Below are positions 35,839-46,102 of a stretch of 64,000 bases of DNA, one piece after another. This stretch comes from Maricaulis maris (GTDB taxonomy: Bacteria > Pseudomonadota > Alphaproteobacteria > Caulobacterales > Maricaulaceae): positions 2,791,501-2,855,500 of the forward strand of contig NZ_AP027270.1 in NCBI RefSeq assembly GCF_036322705.1, in the 5' to 3' direction. A model generated the notes under the pieces. The model worked only from the letters and a program-made list of their open reading frames with translations. It was not told the origin of the DNA and searched no databases. Each line of letters opens with the position of its first letter. The first letter of the stretch is position 1. The position numbers and the translations under genes were made by a program.

Positions 35839-36624
35839 GTGACCGACGCCCCGATCTATCTCGACCGCCACGACCACTACGCCGACCTTGTCCTGAACCG
35901 GCCCGAGCGCCGCAATGCGCTCAATGCGGCCATGTGGACCGCACTTCCCAAGCTGCTGGATGAGGCGGCGGCCGACCCGGCGATCAAGCTTTTGCTCGTG
36001 CGGGGGACGGGCGGTGCCTTCACCGCGGGTGCCGATATCAGCGAATTCGAGACGATCTACGCCACACCCGACAGCGCTCGCGCCAATACGCGCGCCATCG
36101 CCGAAGGGCTGGACGCCCTGGCCCATTTCCCCAAGCCGACATTGGCCGTGATCCGGGGTGCCTGTGTCGGCGGCGGCTGCGGGCTCGCCCTGTCCTGCGA
36201 TCTGCGCTTTGCCGCATCTGATGGACGTTTCGGCATCACCCCGGCCAAGCTGGGGCTCGGCTATACACTCAATGACACCAAGCGCCTGATTGACGCGGTC
36301 GGGGTCTCGGTGGCCAAGGACCTGCTGTACTCGGCCCGTCTTGTGGACGCTGCGGAAGCGCTGGATATCGGCCTGATCAATCGCTGCTTCGAGCCGGACG
36401 CGCTGGAAGCGGAAGTGCGGGCCTATGTCGATCTGATGCTGTCACGCTCGACCGGGTCGGCACGGATCACCAAGCGCGTAATCCATCTCATCCGGTCCGG
36501 CGTCGACCAGGACACCGACGAAACCCGCCAGCTCTTCCTGGATGCGTTCAGCAGTGAGGACTTCCAGGAAGGCTATCGGGCCTTCCTGGAAAAGCGGGCA
36601 CCGGACTTCACCGGCACGTCCTAG
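35839..36624 (+). CDS. Enoyl-CoA hydratase/isomerase family protein
   Basis: A 261-residue crotonase-fold protein. The oxyanion-hole segments GGAFTAGADISEFE and RGACVGGGCGLALSCDLRFAA are clear. The first catalytic Glu of classical hydratases is not obvious in GGGCGLAL, and Pro-Ala-Lys-Leu-Gly-Leu gives the second region, so hydratase versus isomerase cannot be decided. It starts at GTG 35839; there is no ATG in frame nearby. Alone on its strand between two minus-strand genes. Confidence 0.85.
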   Translation: MTDAPIYLDRHDHYADLVLNRPERRNALNAAMWTALPKLLDEAAADPAIKLLLVRGTGGAFTAGADISEFETIYATPDSARANTRAIAEGLDALAHFPKPTLAVIRGACVGGGCGLALSCDLRFAASDGRFGITPAKLGLGYTLNDTKRLIDAVGVSVAKDLLYSARLVDAAEALDIGLINRCFEPDALEAEVRAYVDLMLSRSTGSARITKRVIHLIRSGVDQDTDETRQLFLDAFSSEDFQEGYRAFLEKRAPDFTGTS

Positions 36625-36631
36625 CCAGCGC

Positions 36632-39600
36632 CTATTCGGCGGGCACTTCGATCATGTCGTCACCAGCTTCGCGGGCTTCCTGTTCAAGCTTGCGGGACAC
36701 CCAGTTGGGCGTCTTGGTGAACCGCCCCAGCACGCCATAGGCAACCGGGATGACGAAGAGGGTGAAGAGGGTCGCGACCGTCACGCCGGCAAAGATCACA
36801 ACACCGATGGTGATCCGGCTTTCCGAACCCGGTCCGGACCCGATCACCAGCGGGAAGGCCCCGATCGCGGTCGAGATACCGGTCATCAGGATGGGACGGA
36901 AACGGGTTTCCGCGGCATCAAGCGTCGCCGTGCGCAGATCACGACCGGTCTCACGCAGCTGGTTGGCGAACTCGACAATGAGGATGCCGTTCTTGGCGGC
37001 CAGGCCAATCAGAATGACCAGACCGATCTGCGAGTAGATATTCAGGCTGGAGCCAACCAGTTCGAGTCCGAACAGGCCACCGGCGACAGCCAGCGGCACG
37101 GTCAGCATGATCACCAGCGGCTGGATCAGGCTCTCGAACTGGGCCGCGAGCACCAGGAAGACGATCAACAGGGCCATGCCGAAGGCAAACAGGATGGCCG
37201 AGTTGGCATCAAGGAATTCCTTCGCGCCACCCAGATAGGTCGTGCTCATTTCCGGCGGCAGATCGCTCTGGGCCCAGGCATCGAGCCAGCCGACCGCCTC
37301 ACCCAGCGTGTAGCCTTCGGCCAGGGTGGCTGAAATGGTGATGGCGCGCTGGCGATCCACGCGGTTGCGCGACGAGGCCTCACCGACCTCACGCAAGGAA
37401 ACAAGGTTGGAGAGCGGGATCAGCTGACCGCCACGACCCGACACATACAGCGTTTCCAGATCCTGGGCGCTTGAGCGTTCCTCGCGCCGGTTCTCCATGA
37501 TGACGTTATAGGCCTCGCCGCGGTCAATGAACTGACCGACCCGGCGCGAGCCGAGATGGGTTTGCAGGGTCTGGCCAATGTCGGAGACGGAAACACCGAG
37601 ATCGGCGGCCCGCTCACGATCGATATCGACGATGAGGCGCGGACTGGTCGGCTCGTAATTCTTGCGTGCCCGCAGCAGGCCCGGATTACCGGCCCGTATG
37701 GCCGACATCAGACGCTCCGCCTGAAGGTCCAGACCGGCATAATCCGGTCCCTGGAGCACAAACTGGACATCATCGCCACCGCCACCGCCGCCAAGCGAGG
37801 AGCGCATGGAGGCGAAAGCCTGGACACCGGTCAACCCGCCAAGCCGGCCGTTGAGCTCACGCATGATCTCGCTGCCCGGACGCCGCTCGTCCCAATCGGT
37901 CATCGTGCCGATCACAAAACCCGAATTGAAGCCGCTGCCGCCCCAGCCCGGCGAGATCACCAGAACCCGGCGCAGTTCGCCCGCATTCACATAATCCATG
38001 GCGATGGCTTCAACCTGGTCGGCCTGCTCGGACATGTAATCGAAGCTGGCGCCCTCCGGTCCGGCAAAACGCCCGAAGAAGGAGCCGCGGTCTTCCGGCG
38101 GGGTCAGCTCGGCCGGGAGACGGTCGAGCAGAAAGGCAGAGCCGCCCATCGCCACCGCGACCAGCGGGATCATGAGGAGCGGCATTTTCAGCGCGACCTC
38201 GAGGCTGCTCCGATAGGCAGACCGGGCCGACATCACAAGAGTATTGACCCATTTTGCCAGCCCCTTGGCCTCACCGCTCGGACGCAGGAGTTTGGACGCC
38301 ATCATGGGCGACAAGGTCAGAGCCACGAAGCTGGACAGGATCACGGCGCCCGCGATGGTCAGGGCCAGTTCGGTGAAGATACGCCCTATGAAGCCGGGCA
38401 GGAAGATCAGCGGCACGAAGACAGCGACCAGAACGGCCGTGGTCGCAATAACGGCGAAGAAGACCTGGCGGCCGCCGCGCAGCGACGCCAGGGCCGGCGG
38501 CTCCCCCATGTCGACGCGGCGCTGGATATTCTCGAGAACCACAATCGAATCGTCGACCACCAGGCCAATGGCCAGGACGAGCGCCAGCAGGGTCAGGATA
38601 TTGATCGAGAACCCGGCAATCGCGAGGATGGCGAAGACGCCGATCAAACAAACCGGTACCACGGCCGCCGGGATGACCGCAGCGCGAAGGCTGCCCAGGA
38701 AAAGATAGATCACCATAACGACCAGGGTCGCAGCGATTACCAGGGTCCGCCAGACTTCCTTGATCGACTCTTCGATGAAGACGGTATCGTCAGACGCGGA
38801 GATCAGCTCCATGCCTTCGGGCAGATTCAGCCGAACGCGCTCGGCCTCGACCTCGATTGCATCGGCAACCTCCACGGAATTCGCCTGGCTTTGACGAACG
38901 AAGCCCAGACCAATCATGTTCTGGCCATTGCCCCTGAACAGGGTCCGCGGTTCCTCGGCTGCCAGTTCGACATCGGCGACTTCGGCGAGGCGGACAACAT
39001 GACCCTCACCCGTTCGGGAAATCGGCAAGCGGGCGAAGGCCTCTGGATCGGCGAACAGGCGCTCGACCCGGACCACGATCTGGGTATCCGGCGTTTCAAC
39101 CGAGCCGCCGGGCACTTCGACATTCTGGGTCCGCAGGGCGCCGTCAATGTCGGCAACGGTGACACCGCGTGCGGCCATGGCCTGGGGATCCAGCCAGATC
39201 CGCATGGAATAACGACGCTGGCCGCCGATGCGCACGCGGGCAACGCCATCAATCACCGAAAACCGGTCGAGAAGCGTGCGCTCGGCATAGTCGGTGAGCT
39301 CTTCCGACGTCATCCGGTCGGATAGGAGATTGTACCAGACAAACGGGCGTGCATCGCTGTCCTGCTTGCTCACCTCGACCTGCTCCACGTCCTGCGGCAG
39401 GCGATCGATAATCCGCGAGACACTATCGCGGACATCGTTGGCGGCGGCCTCGATATTGCGATCAAGGGCAAAGGTGATCGTGACCCGCGAGGAACTGTCT
39501 CGCGAGGACGAAGTGATGGTCTCGACCCCGTCGATACCGGACAGCTGATCCTCGATGATCTGCGTCACGCGGTTCTCGACGACCTCGGCATTGGCGCCGG

Positions 39601-39754
39601 GATAGTCCGCCGAGACCGAGACCACGGGGCGATCGACATCCGGCAATTCGCGCAGCGGAAGGCCGCGCAGACCCAGTACGCCAAAAACGACGATCAGGGC
39701 CGAGAAGACGAAAGCCAGTACCGGTCGACGAACAGCAATATCCGAGAGGGTCAT
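36632..39754 (-). CDS. RND efflux transporter permease (HAE-1/AcrB type)
   Basis: A 1040-residue inner-membrane pump with the two-fold RND plan: TM1 (PVLAFVFSALIVVFGVLGL), a large periplasmic loop, six helices including the proton-relay Asp pair in AIGLVVDDSIVVLENIQRR, a second periplasmic loop with a Gly-rich insert (SLGGGGGGDD), and six final helices (VILIGLAAKNGILIVEF). Acts with the adjacent membrane-fusion protein (4-base overlap) and an outer-membrane channel, which is not in this window. Substrate unknown, probably hydrophobic drugs or metabolites. Confidence 0.94.
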   Translation of the reverse strand: MTLSDIAVRRPVLAFVFSALIVVFGVLGLRGLPLRELPDVDRPVVSVSADYPGANAEVVENRVTQIIEDQLSGIDGVETITSSSRDSSSRVTITFALDRNIEAAANDVRDSVSRIIDRLPQDVEQVEVSKQDSDARPFVWYNLLSDRMTSEELTDYAERTLLDRFSVIDGVARVRIGGQRRYSMRIWLDPQAMAARGVTVADIDGALRTQNVEVPGGSVETPDTQIVVRVERLFADPEAFARLPISRTGEGHVVRLAEVADVELAAEEPRTLFRGNGQNMIGLGFVRQSQANSVEVADAIEVEAERVRLNLPEGMELISASDDTVFIEESIKEVWRTLVIAATLVVMVIYLFLGSLRAAVIPAAVVPVCLIGVFAILAIAGFSINILTLLALVLAIGLVVDDSIVVLENIQRRVDMGEPPALASLRGGRQVFFAVIATTAVLVAVFVPLIFLPGFIGRIFTELALTIAGAVILSSFVALTLSPMMASKLLRPSGEAKGLAKWVNTLVMSARSAYRSSLEVALKMPLLMIPLVAVAMGGSAFLLDRLPAELTPPEDRGSFFGRFAGPEGASFDYMSEQADQVEAIAMDYVNAGELRRVLVISPGWGGSGFNSGFVIGTMTDWDERRPGSEIMRELNGRLGGLTGVQAFASMRSSLGGGGGGDDVQFVLQGPDYAGLDLQAERLMSAIRAGNPGLLRARKNYEPTSPRLIVDIDRERAADLGVSVSDIGQTLQTHLGSRRVGQFIDRGEAYNVIMENRREERSSAQDLETLYVSGRGGQLIPLSNLVSLREVGEASSRNRVDRQRAITISATLAEGYTLGEAVGWLDAWAQSDLPPEMSTTYLGGAKEFLDANSAILFAFGMALLIVFLVLAAQFESLIQPLVIMLTVPLAVAGGLFGLELVGSSLNIYSQIGLVILIGLAAKNGILIVEFANQLRETGRDLRTATLDAAETRFRPILMTGISTAIGAFPLVIGSGPGSESRITIGVVIFAGVTVATLFTLFVIPVAYGVLGRFTKTPNWVSRKLEQEAREAGDDMIEVPAE

Positions 39755-40878
39755 TGGGCCGCACCATTGCCGACAGCGGCTGACCCCGCCATCACACCAC
39801 TGGCGTTGAGGCGAACCTCGCGGGCAATCTCGATCGCCGCGCCATCGCGGATCCGGTGCACGCCTTCAGAGACGATGCGGTCGCCGGCCTGCAGACCGTC
39901 GAGCACTTCCACCATCGTGCCGGCACGACGACCGAGCTGGATCGGGGTTTGCCGGGCGAACACACCGTCTGCGGTTTCCTCGACGACATAAACGAAGGTC
40001 TGGTCAAGATAGCGGGTCAGGGCGGCGCCAGGCACGGCCGGGCGGCTGCGCACATCCCGGCGCACTTCGACCGTCATCAACTGACCCGGCAGAAGGCGTC
40101 CATCCTCGTTCTCGATCTGGGCGCGGACGATGACGCTTCGGGTCACCGGGTCAACCCGGCTGTCGATCTGTGCGATCGAACCTTCGAAGACTTCATCGGG
40201 ATAGGCAGACGAATGTGCCGTTATCGCCATGCCCGCCTCCAGCACCGACAGGAAACGTTCCGGGACGGTGAAGTCGAGCTTGATCAGGCTGGTATCATCG
40301 AGACGGGCTATCGCGTCGCCGGGACGCACAAGACCCCCCAGGCTCACTTCGCGCAGCCCGACAATTCCGGCGAAGGGCGCGCGGACAATCCGGTCTGCCA
40401 GCTGGGCCTCGATCGAGGCTACGCGGGCCCGGGCGCGCTGGACGGCGGCCGTTGCCTCATCGAGACGCGACTGGGGCACCACACCGCGGGTGATCAGGTC
40501 GCTGGTCCGGTCAAACTCGCGCTGCGCCTCGCCCAGGGTGGAGCGGGCTTCGGTCAGACCGGCAGCCTCTTCGGTATCGGTCAGCTCGACCAGGATCGCG
40601 CCGGCGGCAACCCGCTGCCCGGACTCGAAATTGATCCGCGAGATCGTATCCGTGACGCGGGCCGTGATCGTCACGGTTTCATTGGCCCGCGCCGTACCGA
40701 GAGCCTCGACCACATCGGCGAACTCGATATTCGGGACGCTGGCGACCGCGACCGGCATGACGCGCTCCCCGCGCGCGAATTCGGCGTTATCGCCGGGCAG
40801 AAAAGCCCGAACAGCCACGATGGCGGTCATCGCCACGAAGGCGATAAGAACGATGATCAAAAAGCTGGCACGACGCAT
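39751..40878 (-). CDS. RND efflux periplasmic adaptor (membrane-fusion protein)
   Basis: A 375-residue periplasmic adaptor: N-terminal membrane anchor (ASFLIIVLIAFVAMTAIVAV), barrel-sandwich/lipoyl half (FESGQRVAAGAILVELTD), an alpha-hairpin coiled coil (about residues 105-150), second half APFAGIVGLREVSLGGLVRPGD given as APFAGIVGLREVSLGG, beta-barrel and membrane-proximal domains. It overlaps the permease gene by 4 bases. No TetR-type repressor is adjacent. Confidence 0.93.
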   Translation of the reverse strand: MRRASFLIIVLIAFVAMTAIVAVRAFLPGDNAEFARGERVMPVAVASVPNIEFADVVEALGTARANETVTITARVTDTISRINFESGQRVAAGAILVELTDTEEAAGLTEARSTLGEAQREFDRTSDLITRGVVPQSRLDEATAAVQRARARVASIEAQLADRIVRAPFAGIVGLREVSLGGLVRPGDAIARLDDTSLIKLDFTVPERFLSVLEAGMAITAHSSAYPDEVFEGSIAQIDSRVDPVTRSVIVRAQIENEDGRLLPGQLMTVEVRRDVRSRPAVPGAALTRYLDQTFVYVVEETADGVFARQTPIQLGRRAGTMVEVLDGLQAGDRIVSEGVHRIRDGAAIEIAREVRLNASGVMAGSAAVGNGAAQ

Positions 40879-41046
40879 GGCAATCTCCTGACCGCATAAA
40901 TGGCCTGCGCCCGCACAAAGGCAAGTATTGATATACGTTGCGTTCAGTTCCCGCCGCCCATTGCCGAAAACCGGTCGCGGATAGCCACCACATTCAGGCG
41001 CACAACGCCCGGGCCGGGTTCTTGGCGATCCGAAACACGTCGCGTG

Positions 41047-41949
41047 TCAGACCTCTGCGGCGGCCCGCTCAACGGCGCGGCGGATACCCGCCGCAATGCG
41101 GTCGTAGAGACCGGGCGGGATGTCGTGACCCATGCCGTCAATAATTTCCAACCCGGCACCGGGAATGGCACGCGCGGTATCCTCGCCACCCTCGACCGGA
41201 ACCAGCGGATCATCGCGACCGTGAATGACTTCGACCGGTCGACGGATTGTCGCCAGCTTCTCGCGCCGGTCGCCGGCACACAGAATGGCGGCATACTGAC
41301 GGGCAAACCCGAGCGGCGTGTAGGCACGCTGGGCATCCGCCGCCGCTTTCTTGCGGACAAGGTCGGGGTCAACCGGATAACCGGGACTCCCGATCACCTG
41401 GCTGGACTGGACCGCCCGATCGAGGAAGCCCTCGAGGTCTGTTGCCGGATCGGGTGCAGGCGTCATCAGGACTTTCTGGGCAGCATCGGTGGCCCGGGGT
41501 AGCGCCCGATTGCCCGTGGTCGACATGATGGAGGTGAAGGACAGCACCCGGTCCGGATAATCCGCCGTCACCAGCTGGCCGATCATGCCCCCCATCGAGA
41601 CGCCGACAAGGTGCGCGCGCTCTATGGCCAGCGCATCGAGCAGGCCGACGGCATCGGCCGCCATGTCGTCGAGCGTGTAGGCCAGCTGTGGGGTCTTGCC
41701 GGCGCCCAGATCGGCGAGAAGCGCGCCGAAGTTCGGCGCACCGGCATGGTCGAAGCGCGACGACAGGCCGACATCGCGATTGTCGAACCGGATGACCCGG
41801 TGCCCGGCCTCGGACAGCAGATCAAGAAAGGGCGCCGGCCAGCGGGTCATTTGCGAGCCAAGGCCCATTATCAGAAGTATCGGCACGCCCGAACCGGGAC
41901 CTTGCTCGTCATACTCCAGCGTGATGCCGTTGGCTTCGATCTGCGCCAT
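41047..41949 (-). CDS. Alpha/beta hydrolase
   Basis: A 300-residue alpha/beta-hydrolase fold protein with a full triad: nucleophile Ser118 in VGVSMGGMIG, acid in HGRDDPLVP (about 244), His in DGMGHDIPPG (about 273). The oxyanion loop is MGLGSQMTRW and the FDNRDVGLS motif is typical of the aclacinomycin-methylesterase/RdmC-like branch. Substrate not predictable. Single gene. Confidence 0.88.
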   Translation of the reverse strand: MAQIEANGITLEYDEQGPGSGVPILLIMGLGSQMTRWPAPFLDLLSEAGHRVIRFDNRDVGLSSRFDHAGAPNFGALLADLGAGKTPQLAYTLDDMAADAVGLLDALAIERAHLVGVSMGGMIGQLVTADYPDRVLSFTSIMSTTGNRALPRATDAAQKVLMTPAPDPATDLEGFLDRAVQSSQVIGSPGYPVDPDLVRKKAAADAQRAYTPLGFARQYAAILCAGDRREKLATIRRPVEVIHGRDDPLVPVEGGEDTARAIPGAGLEIIDGMGHDIPPGLYDRIAAGIRRAVERAAAEV

Positions 41950-42228
41950 GTCTGCGCCCCTTTGAAACGGAGGATCCCCTTATTGGTTGAGTATGCACAG
42001 TCACCCCGTCAGGAAAACCTCTTTTACGACGTGGGGCAGGACAGACTTGCCGCGTCGCCCGCCTGCTACCGCCTGGTCGATCCCGATCCGGTTTTGAGGT
42101 CAGGGTACGGTCAGAACCGCGGATCGCGACGCCTGCCACAGGAGTCCCACCGGGCAGAGTAACGCCTTCACCCGCGCGCCCCGGCGGCCTAATCTCCCCG
42201 GCGACATTCAGGAGCCCGAAGGACAGAC

Positions 42229-43122
42229 ATGCCGGACTTGCAGCACGCCCCCGCTATCTGGGGCACAATGAGAGCGCGGCAGGGGCGCGACACGGCGGAC
42301 GCAAACGGGTTTGCCCGCATGCTGGAGGCCTGTCTCGATCTCGGCGTTTACTGGATCGACCATGCCGACATCTATGATGACGGGGCGGTCGAGATCCTGC
42401 ACGGCGAAGCCGCACAGGCGCTGGCCCCCGGAGCCCGCGCGCAGCTGCGCCTGATCACCAAATGCGGGGTCCGCTTCGCGGCACCGCGTCAGCCCGGTGT
42501 TCGCCTGCATCATTACCGCTCAGATGCCGCCTACCTGACCCGGCAGGCCGAGACCTCGCTGCAACGCCTCGGGGTCGAGCAGATCGACCTCTACCTCCTG
42601 CACCGGCCGGACTATCTCATGCAGGCGGAGGAGACCGCCAAGGCCATGGAAGCCCTGGTCGAGAGCGGCAAGGTCGCCCGCTTCGGCGTCTCGAACTTCT
42701 CGACCTTCCAGGTCGATGCGCTGGCGGCGCGGACCGATCTCGCACTCGCCGCCAACCAGGTCGAGCTCTCGCCCTTCCACACGGCACCGCTCGACAATGG
42801 CCAGCTCCACCAGGCACGCGCCCGGGACATGGCCCTTCTGGCCTGGTCACCGCTGGGTGGACGGCGCTTTCTGGACGGTGAGGACGAGACCGCCCGGCGC
42901 CTGCGCCACACGCTCGAGGCCATGGCGGCCCGCTGCGGCGGCGAGCCCGGCCTCGATTCCCTGGCGCTGGCCTGGCTGCGCACCATTGGGGCCATCCCGA
43001 TCCTCGGCACGGGCCGGATTGACCGCCTGCAGCGACAGGTCCGCGAGATGACGGCCCTGACCCTGGATGCCCAGGACTGGTACGAGATCCTCGAGGCCGC
43101 CCGCGGCGCGCGGGTGCCCTGA
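42229..43122 (+). CDS. Aldo/keto reductase
   Basis: A 297-residue TIM-barrel oxidoreductase using NADPH. The tetrad is visible: Asp in YWIDHADIYDDG, Tyr in the same segment, Lys in LITKCGVRF, His in YLLHRPDYLM. The C-terminal cofactor region is PILGTGRIDRL. It is nearest to the YdhF subgroup by these motifs. Single gene convergent with the RNA methyltransferase gene. Confidence 0.9.
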   Translation: MPDLQHAPAIWGTMRARQGRDTADANGFARMLEACLDLGVYWIDHADIYDDGAVEILHGEAAQALAPGARAQLRLITKCGVRFAAPRQPGVRLHHYRSDAAYLTRQAETSLQRLGVEQIDLYLLHRPDYLMQAEETAKAMEALVESGKVARFGVSNFSTFQVDALAARTDLALAANQVELSPFHTAPLDNGQLHQARARDMALLAWSPLGGRRFLDGEDETARRLRHTLEAMAARCGGEPGLDSLALAWLRTIGAIPILGTGRIDRLQRQVREMTALTLDAQDWYEILEAARGARVP

Positions 43123-43139
43123 CACAGGTGCGTCGGCGG

Positions 43140-44267
43140 CTAGCGCAGCGGCGCTGTGGTGAAGAGGCGCACCTTGATCCCGCCATGGTCGACCGGGCGA
43201 CCGGGCGGGCCAAACGGCAGACGCGTGGCCCGTGCCAGGGCCGGGTCCGTCGTGACCATCGCGACACGCCAACCCGAGAATCGCAGGCGCATCGCGTCGC
43301 CGAAGGCACCATAAACCGGATAGATGCCCTTCTTGTTGCCGATGCGGGCGCCATAAGGAGGATTGACGATCACCAGACCGGGCGGGCCGTCCGGTCGCGC
43401 CACGGCCTCGACCGTCGAACCCGCAAATGAGGTGATACTGGCCACACCCGACCGCTCGGCATTGGTCGAACTCATGCGGACAGCCCCCGCATCCCGGTCC
43501 GAGCCGATATAGCGCGATGCCGGCTTCATGGTTGCGGCCCGCGCGGCCGCTTGCACTTTCATTGTCGACCAGGCCCCGGCATTGAACCCGGCCAGTTGTT
43601 CAAAGGCGAAAGCGCGGGCTCGGCCCGGCGCCAGGCCGGCGGCCATTTCCGCGGCCTCGATCACGAAGGTGCCGGAGCCGCACATCGGATCGAGCACGGG
43701 CTCCTCGCCGTCAAAACCGGCCGCACGCAGGAAGAGCGCCGCCAGGGTCTCGCGCATTGGCGCCTTGTTGACCTCAGCCTTGAAACCGCGCCGGTGCAAC
43801 AACTCCCCGGACGTATCAACGCTCAGCGTGCAAAGATTGTCCTCGATGCGGACCCGTACACAGACCGCCGCATCATCCCTGACCGGCGCGCCCAGACTCG
43901 CCTCGATTGCCGTGGCTATTCGCTCCGCCGCCGCGCCGGCATGGTAGATTTTCGAGCGCTTGCAGTTGGCTTCCACACGCACTGGGACGTCGGAACGCAG
44001 CACACTGGCCCAGTCGAAGCGCCGCGCGCTCTTGTCGAGCTGCGACAGGTGGACGACCCGGAACGAGCCGATCCGCGCGAGGATGCGGCTGGCCCCGCGG
44101 ATCTCCAGATTGGCGCGCCAGACATCCGGCCAGCCCCCGACAATCGTCACGCCGCCGGGCTCGGGTCTCGGGTCGGCGAACCCTTTCTCGGCGAGCTCGG
44201 CGCACAGCATCGGCTCGAGCCCGGGCGCCACGGCCAGGAAAATGTCGAAATGCGGATCGTCTGTCAT
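43140..44267 (-). CDS. THUMP-domain class I RNA methyltransferase (RlmL/Trm14 type)
   Basis: A 375-residue SAM-dependent RNA methyltransferase. The N-terminal THUMP/ferredoxin-like part is FLAVAPGLEPMLCAELAEKGF ... ANLEIRGASRILARIG (given here in parts), followed by a UPF0020 methylase domain with DPMCGSGTFVIEAAE and the N-methyltransferase motif VIVNPPYGARIG. NPPY indicates transfer to an exocyclic amino group, probably N2 of a guanine in 23S rRNA or tRNA. The large RlmK half of the E. coli RlmKL fusion is absent, as usual outside gammaproteobacteria. Confidence 0.88.
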   Translation of the reverse strand: MTDDPHFDIFLAVAPGLEPMLCAELAEKGFADPRPEPGGVTIVGGWPDVWRANLEIRGASRILARIGSFRVVHLSQLDKSARRFDWASVLRSDVPVRVEANCKRSKIYHAGAAAERIATAIEASLGAPVRDDAAVCVRVRIEDNLCTLSVDTSGELLHRRGFKAEVNKAPMRETLAALFLRAAGFDGEEPVLDPMCGSGTFVIEAAEMAAGLAPGRARAFAFEQLAGFNAGAWSTMKVQAAARAATMKPASRYIGSDRDAGAVRMSSTNAERSGVASITSFAGSTVEAVARPDGPPGLVIVNPPYGARIGNKKGIYPVYGAFGDAMRLRFSGWRVAMVTTDPALARATRLPFGPPGRPVDHGGIKVRLFTTAPLR

Positions 44268-44315
44268 GCCGGTGCTCTAGCCGAGAACCGGGCCGGAAGC
44301 GACCACGCCGCGCGT

Positions 44316-45401
44316 TCAGCCCGAGCCGACATCGCCCGCCTCGATCGCGAAGGATTTGACGATCGCATGGCAGGTCGCACCTTCGATCAGATCGAGCGCC
44401 GCAATCGAGCGATGCGTAATCCGCGCCAGAAGCACGCCGGCCGGCGTACGGATGCGGACCAGAGCGCCCGCGGGTCCGCCCGCTTCGATACGCACGACCT
44501 CACCGGGCAGGATGTTCAGCGCTGACAGCCCGCAAGGCACCTCGCGGGACAGGATCACATCGCTGGCCGCAACACGCAGGCGAACCAGCCCCGCCTCCCG
44601 GCTTTCGAGGTCCGCCAGAAAGAGCGGGACACCACCGGCTGACAACTCCGTCAGGCCGTCATCATGGCGGGTCACGATCTGTGCGCTGAGCACCGCGCTG
44701 GCGCCGCCTTCACCGGCCGGAACAAGATCCGGATCGGCGAGGATGGCCTCCGGCGGGCCGGACGCTGTCACCCGGCCCTGATCGACCGCCACGACCGTCG
44801 TTGCCAGGCGGGCGACTTCGGAGACCGAATGGCTGACATAGAGGATCGGAATCTCGACCTCATCCCGCAGCCGCTCCAGATAGGGCAAAATCTCGGCCTT
44901 GCGGCGAACATCAAGCGCGGCCAGGGGCTCGTCGGCCAGGATCATGCGGGGCTTGGACAACAGGGCCCGCCCGATGGCGACACGCTGTTTCTCGCCGCCG
45001 GAAAGCGCGCCGATCCGCCGCTCAAGCAGATTGCCAATGCCCAGCAAGTCGACCACGGGATCAAGCTCGCGCATGGCCGATCGGCCGCCGGCAAACCAGT
45101 GCCCGTAGAGCAGGTTCTGGCGCACATCGAGATGCGGGAAGAGACGATCGGACTGGAAGACGCAGCCCATGCGGCGGCGGTGCGCGGGCACGAAAATCCG
45201 AGCCTCGGTGTCAACCAGGGTGACGTCGTCGACAACAATGCGGGCGTTCTGCGGACGCAGCAGACCCGCCACGGCATGGACAAGGCTCGACTTGCCCGCG
45301 CCGGAGGGTCCGAACAGGACAGTGACGCCGGGCGGGGCTTCAAAGCGCGCATCGAGGCTGAAAGCGCCAAAATCATGCTGGATGGCAACAGACAGGCTCA
45401 T
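44316..45401 (-). CDS. modC: Molybdate ABC transporter ATP-binding protein
   Basis: A 361-residue ATPase: Walker A GPSGAGKSSLVHA, signature LSGGEKQRVAIGRALL, Walker B MILADEPLAALD, and a C-terminal regulatory molybdate-binding (TOBE) domain (about residues 290-355). It energises molybdate import with ModB and ModA encoded upstream; ATGA overlap with modB. No modE-type regulator is adjacent. Confidence 0.94.
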   Translation of the reverse strand: MSLSVAIQHDFGAFSLDARFEAPPGVTVLFGPSGAGKSSLVHAVAGLLRPQNARIVVDDVTLVDTEARIFVPAHRRRMGCVFQSDRLFPHLDVRQNLLYGHWFAGGRSAMRELDPVVDLLGIGNLLERRIGALSGGEKQRVAIGRALLSKPRMILADEPLAALDVRRKAEILPYLERLRDEVEIPILYVSHSVSEVARLATTVVAVDQGRVTASGPPEAILADPDLVPAGEGGASAVLSAQIVTRHDDGLTELSAGGVPLFLADLESREAGLVRLRVAASDVILSREVPCGLSALNILPGEVVRIEAGGPAGALVRIRTPAGVLLARITHRSIAALDLIEGATCHAIVKSFAIEAGDVGSG

Positions 45402-46090
45402 GCGCCGGCCACCCGCCGGGACACCCGCCGCGCCAGCAGCTCGGAGACGACCAGGGCCGAGACCGAGATCACGACCGAAATGACAACCAGCCGCATGGCC
45501 GAGGCCTCGCCACCGGGAAGCTGGAGGAAGGCATGGATCGCGGTCGGCAGGGTCTGGGTCTGTCCGGGAATGTTGGCAACGAAGGTGATGGTAGCGCCAA
45601 ACTCCCCCATCGCCTTGGCGAAGGCGAGAATGATGCCGGCAATGATGCCGGGCAGTGCCAGCGGCAAGGTGACCGTCAGGAAGACCCAGATCGGGCTGGC
45701 GCCCAGCGTCGCGCCAGCCTGTTCGAGCCCGGGATCAACCGCCTCGATCGACAGCCGGATTGCGCGCACCATCAGCGGGAAGGCCATCACGGCAGCGGCG
45801 AGGACCGCCCCGGTCCAGCGAAAGGCGAGCACCAGGCCCATATCCTCCAGCAGCCCCCCGACCGGGCCTTCCCGGCCGAAGGCGAGCAGCAGAAGATAGC
45901 CGGTCACGACCGGCGGCAGGATCAACGGGAGATGGACCACGGCATTGAGGACCGAACGCCCCGGGAACCGGCCGCGCGCCAGAAGATGGGCGACCCAGAT
46001 CCCGGCCGGGAGGCTCAGCACGGTCGCCCAGGCCGCGACCTTCAGCGACAGGGCCACGGCTTGCCATTCCTGCGGACTTAGCGCGTCCAT
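45398..46090 (-). CDS. modB: Molybdate ABC transporter permease
   Basis: A 230-residue inner-membrane permease with five or six helices and the EAA-type loop GASPIWVFLTVTLPLALPGI that docks on ModC. FAKAMGEFGATI near the C-terminal third is characteristic of ModB/CysT permeases. Gene order modA-modB-modC with short gaps indicates one transcript. Confidence 0.94.
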   Translation of the reverse strand: MDALSPQEWQAVALSLKVAAWATVLSLPAGIWVAHLLARGRFPGRSVLNAVVHLPLILPPVVTGYLLLLAFGREGPVGGLLEDMGLVLAFRWTGAVLAAAVMAFPLMVRAIRLSIEAVDPGLEQAGATLGASPIWVFLTVTLPLALPGIIAGIILAFAKAMGEFGATITFVANIPGQTQTLPTAIHAFLQLPGGEASAMRLVVISVVISVSALVVSELLARRVSRRVAGA

Positions 46091-46102
46091 GCGTGAACAC
46101 CC

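Noticed and set aside
37556-39325. 589-codon plus-strand frame inside the RND permease gene
   Set aside because: Rich in His, Gln and Arg, as expected for an antisense shadow; the minus-strand RND protein is complete.
36632-40878. Outer-membrane channel or TetR repressor belonging to the RND pump
   Set aside because: Neither is present next to the pump genes; the flanking genes are an enoyl-CoA hydratase and an alpha/beta hydrolase.
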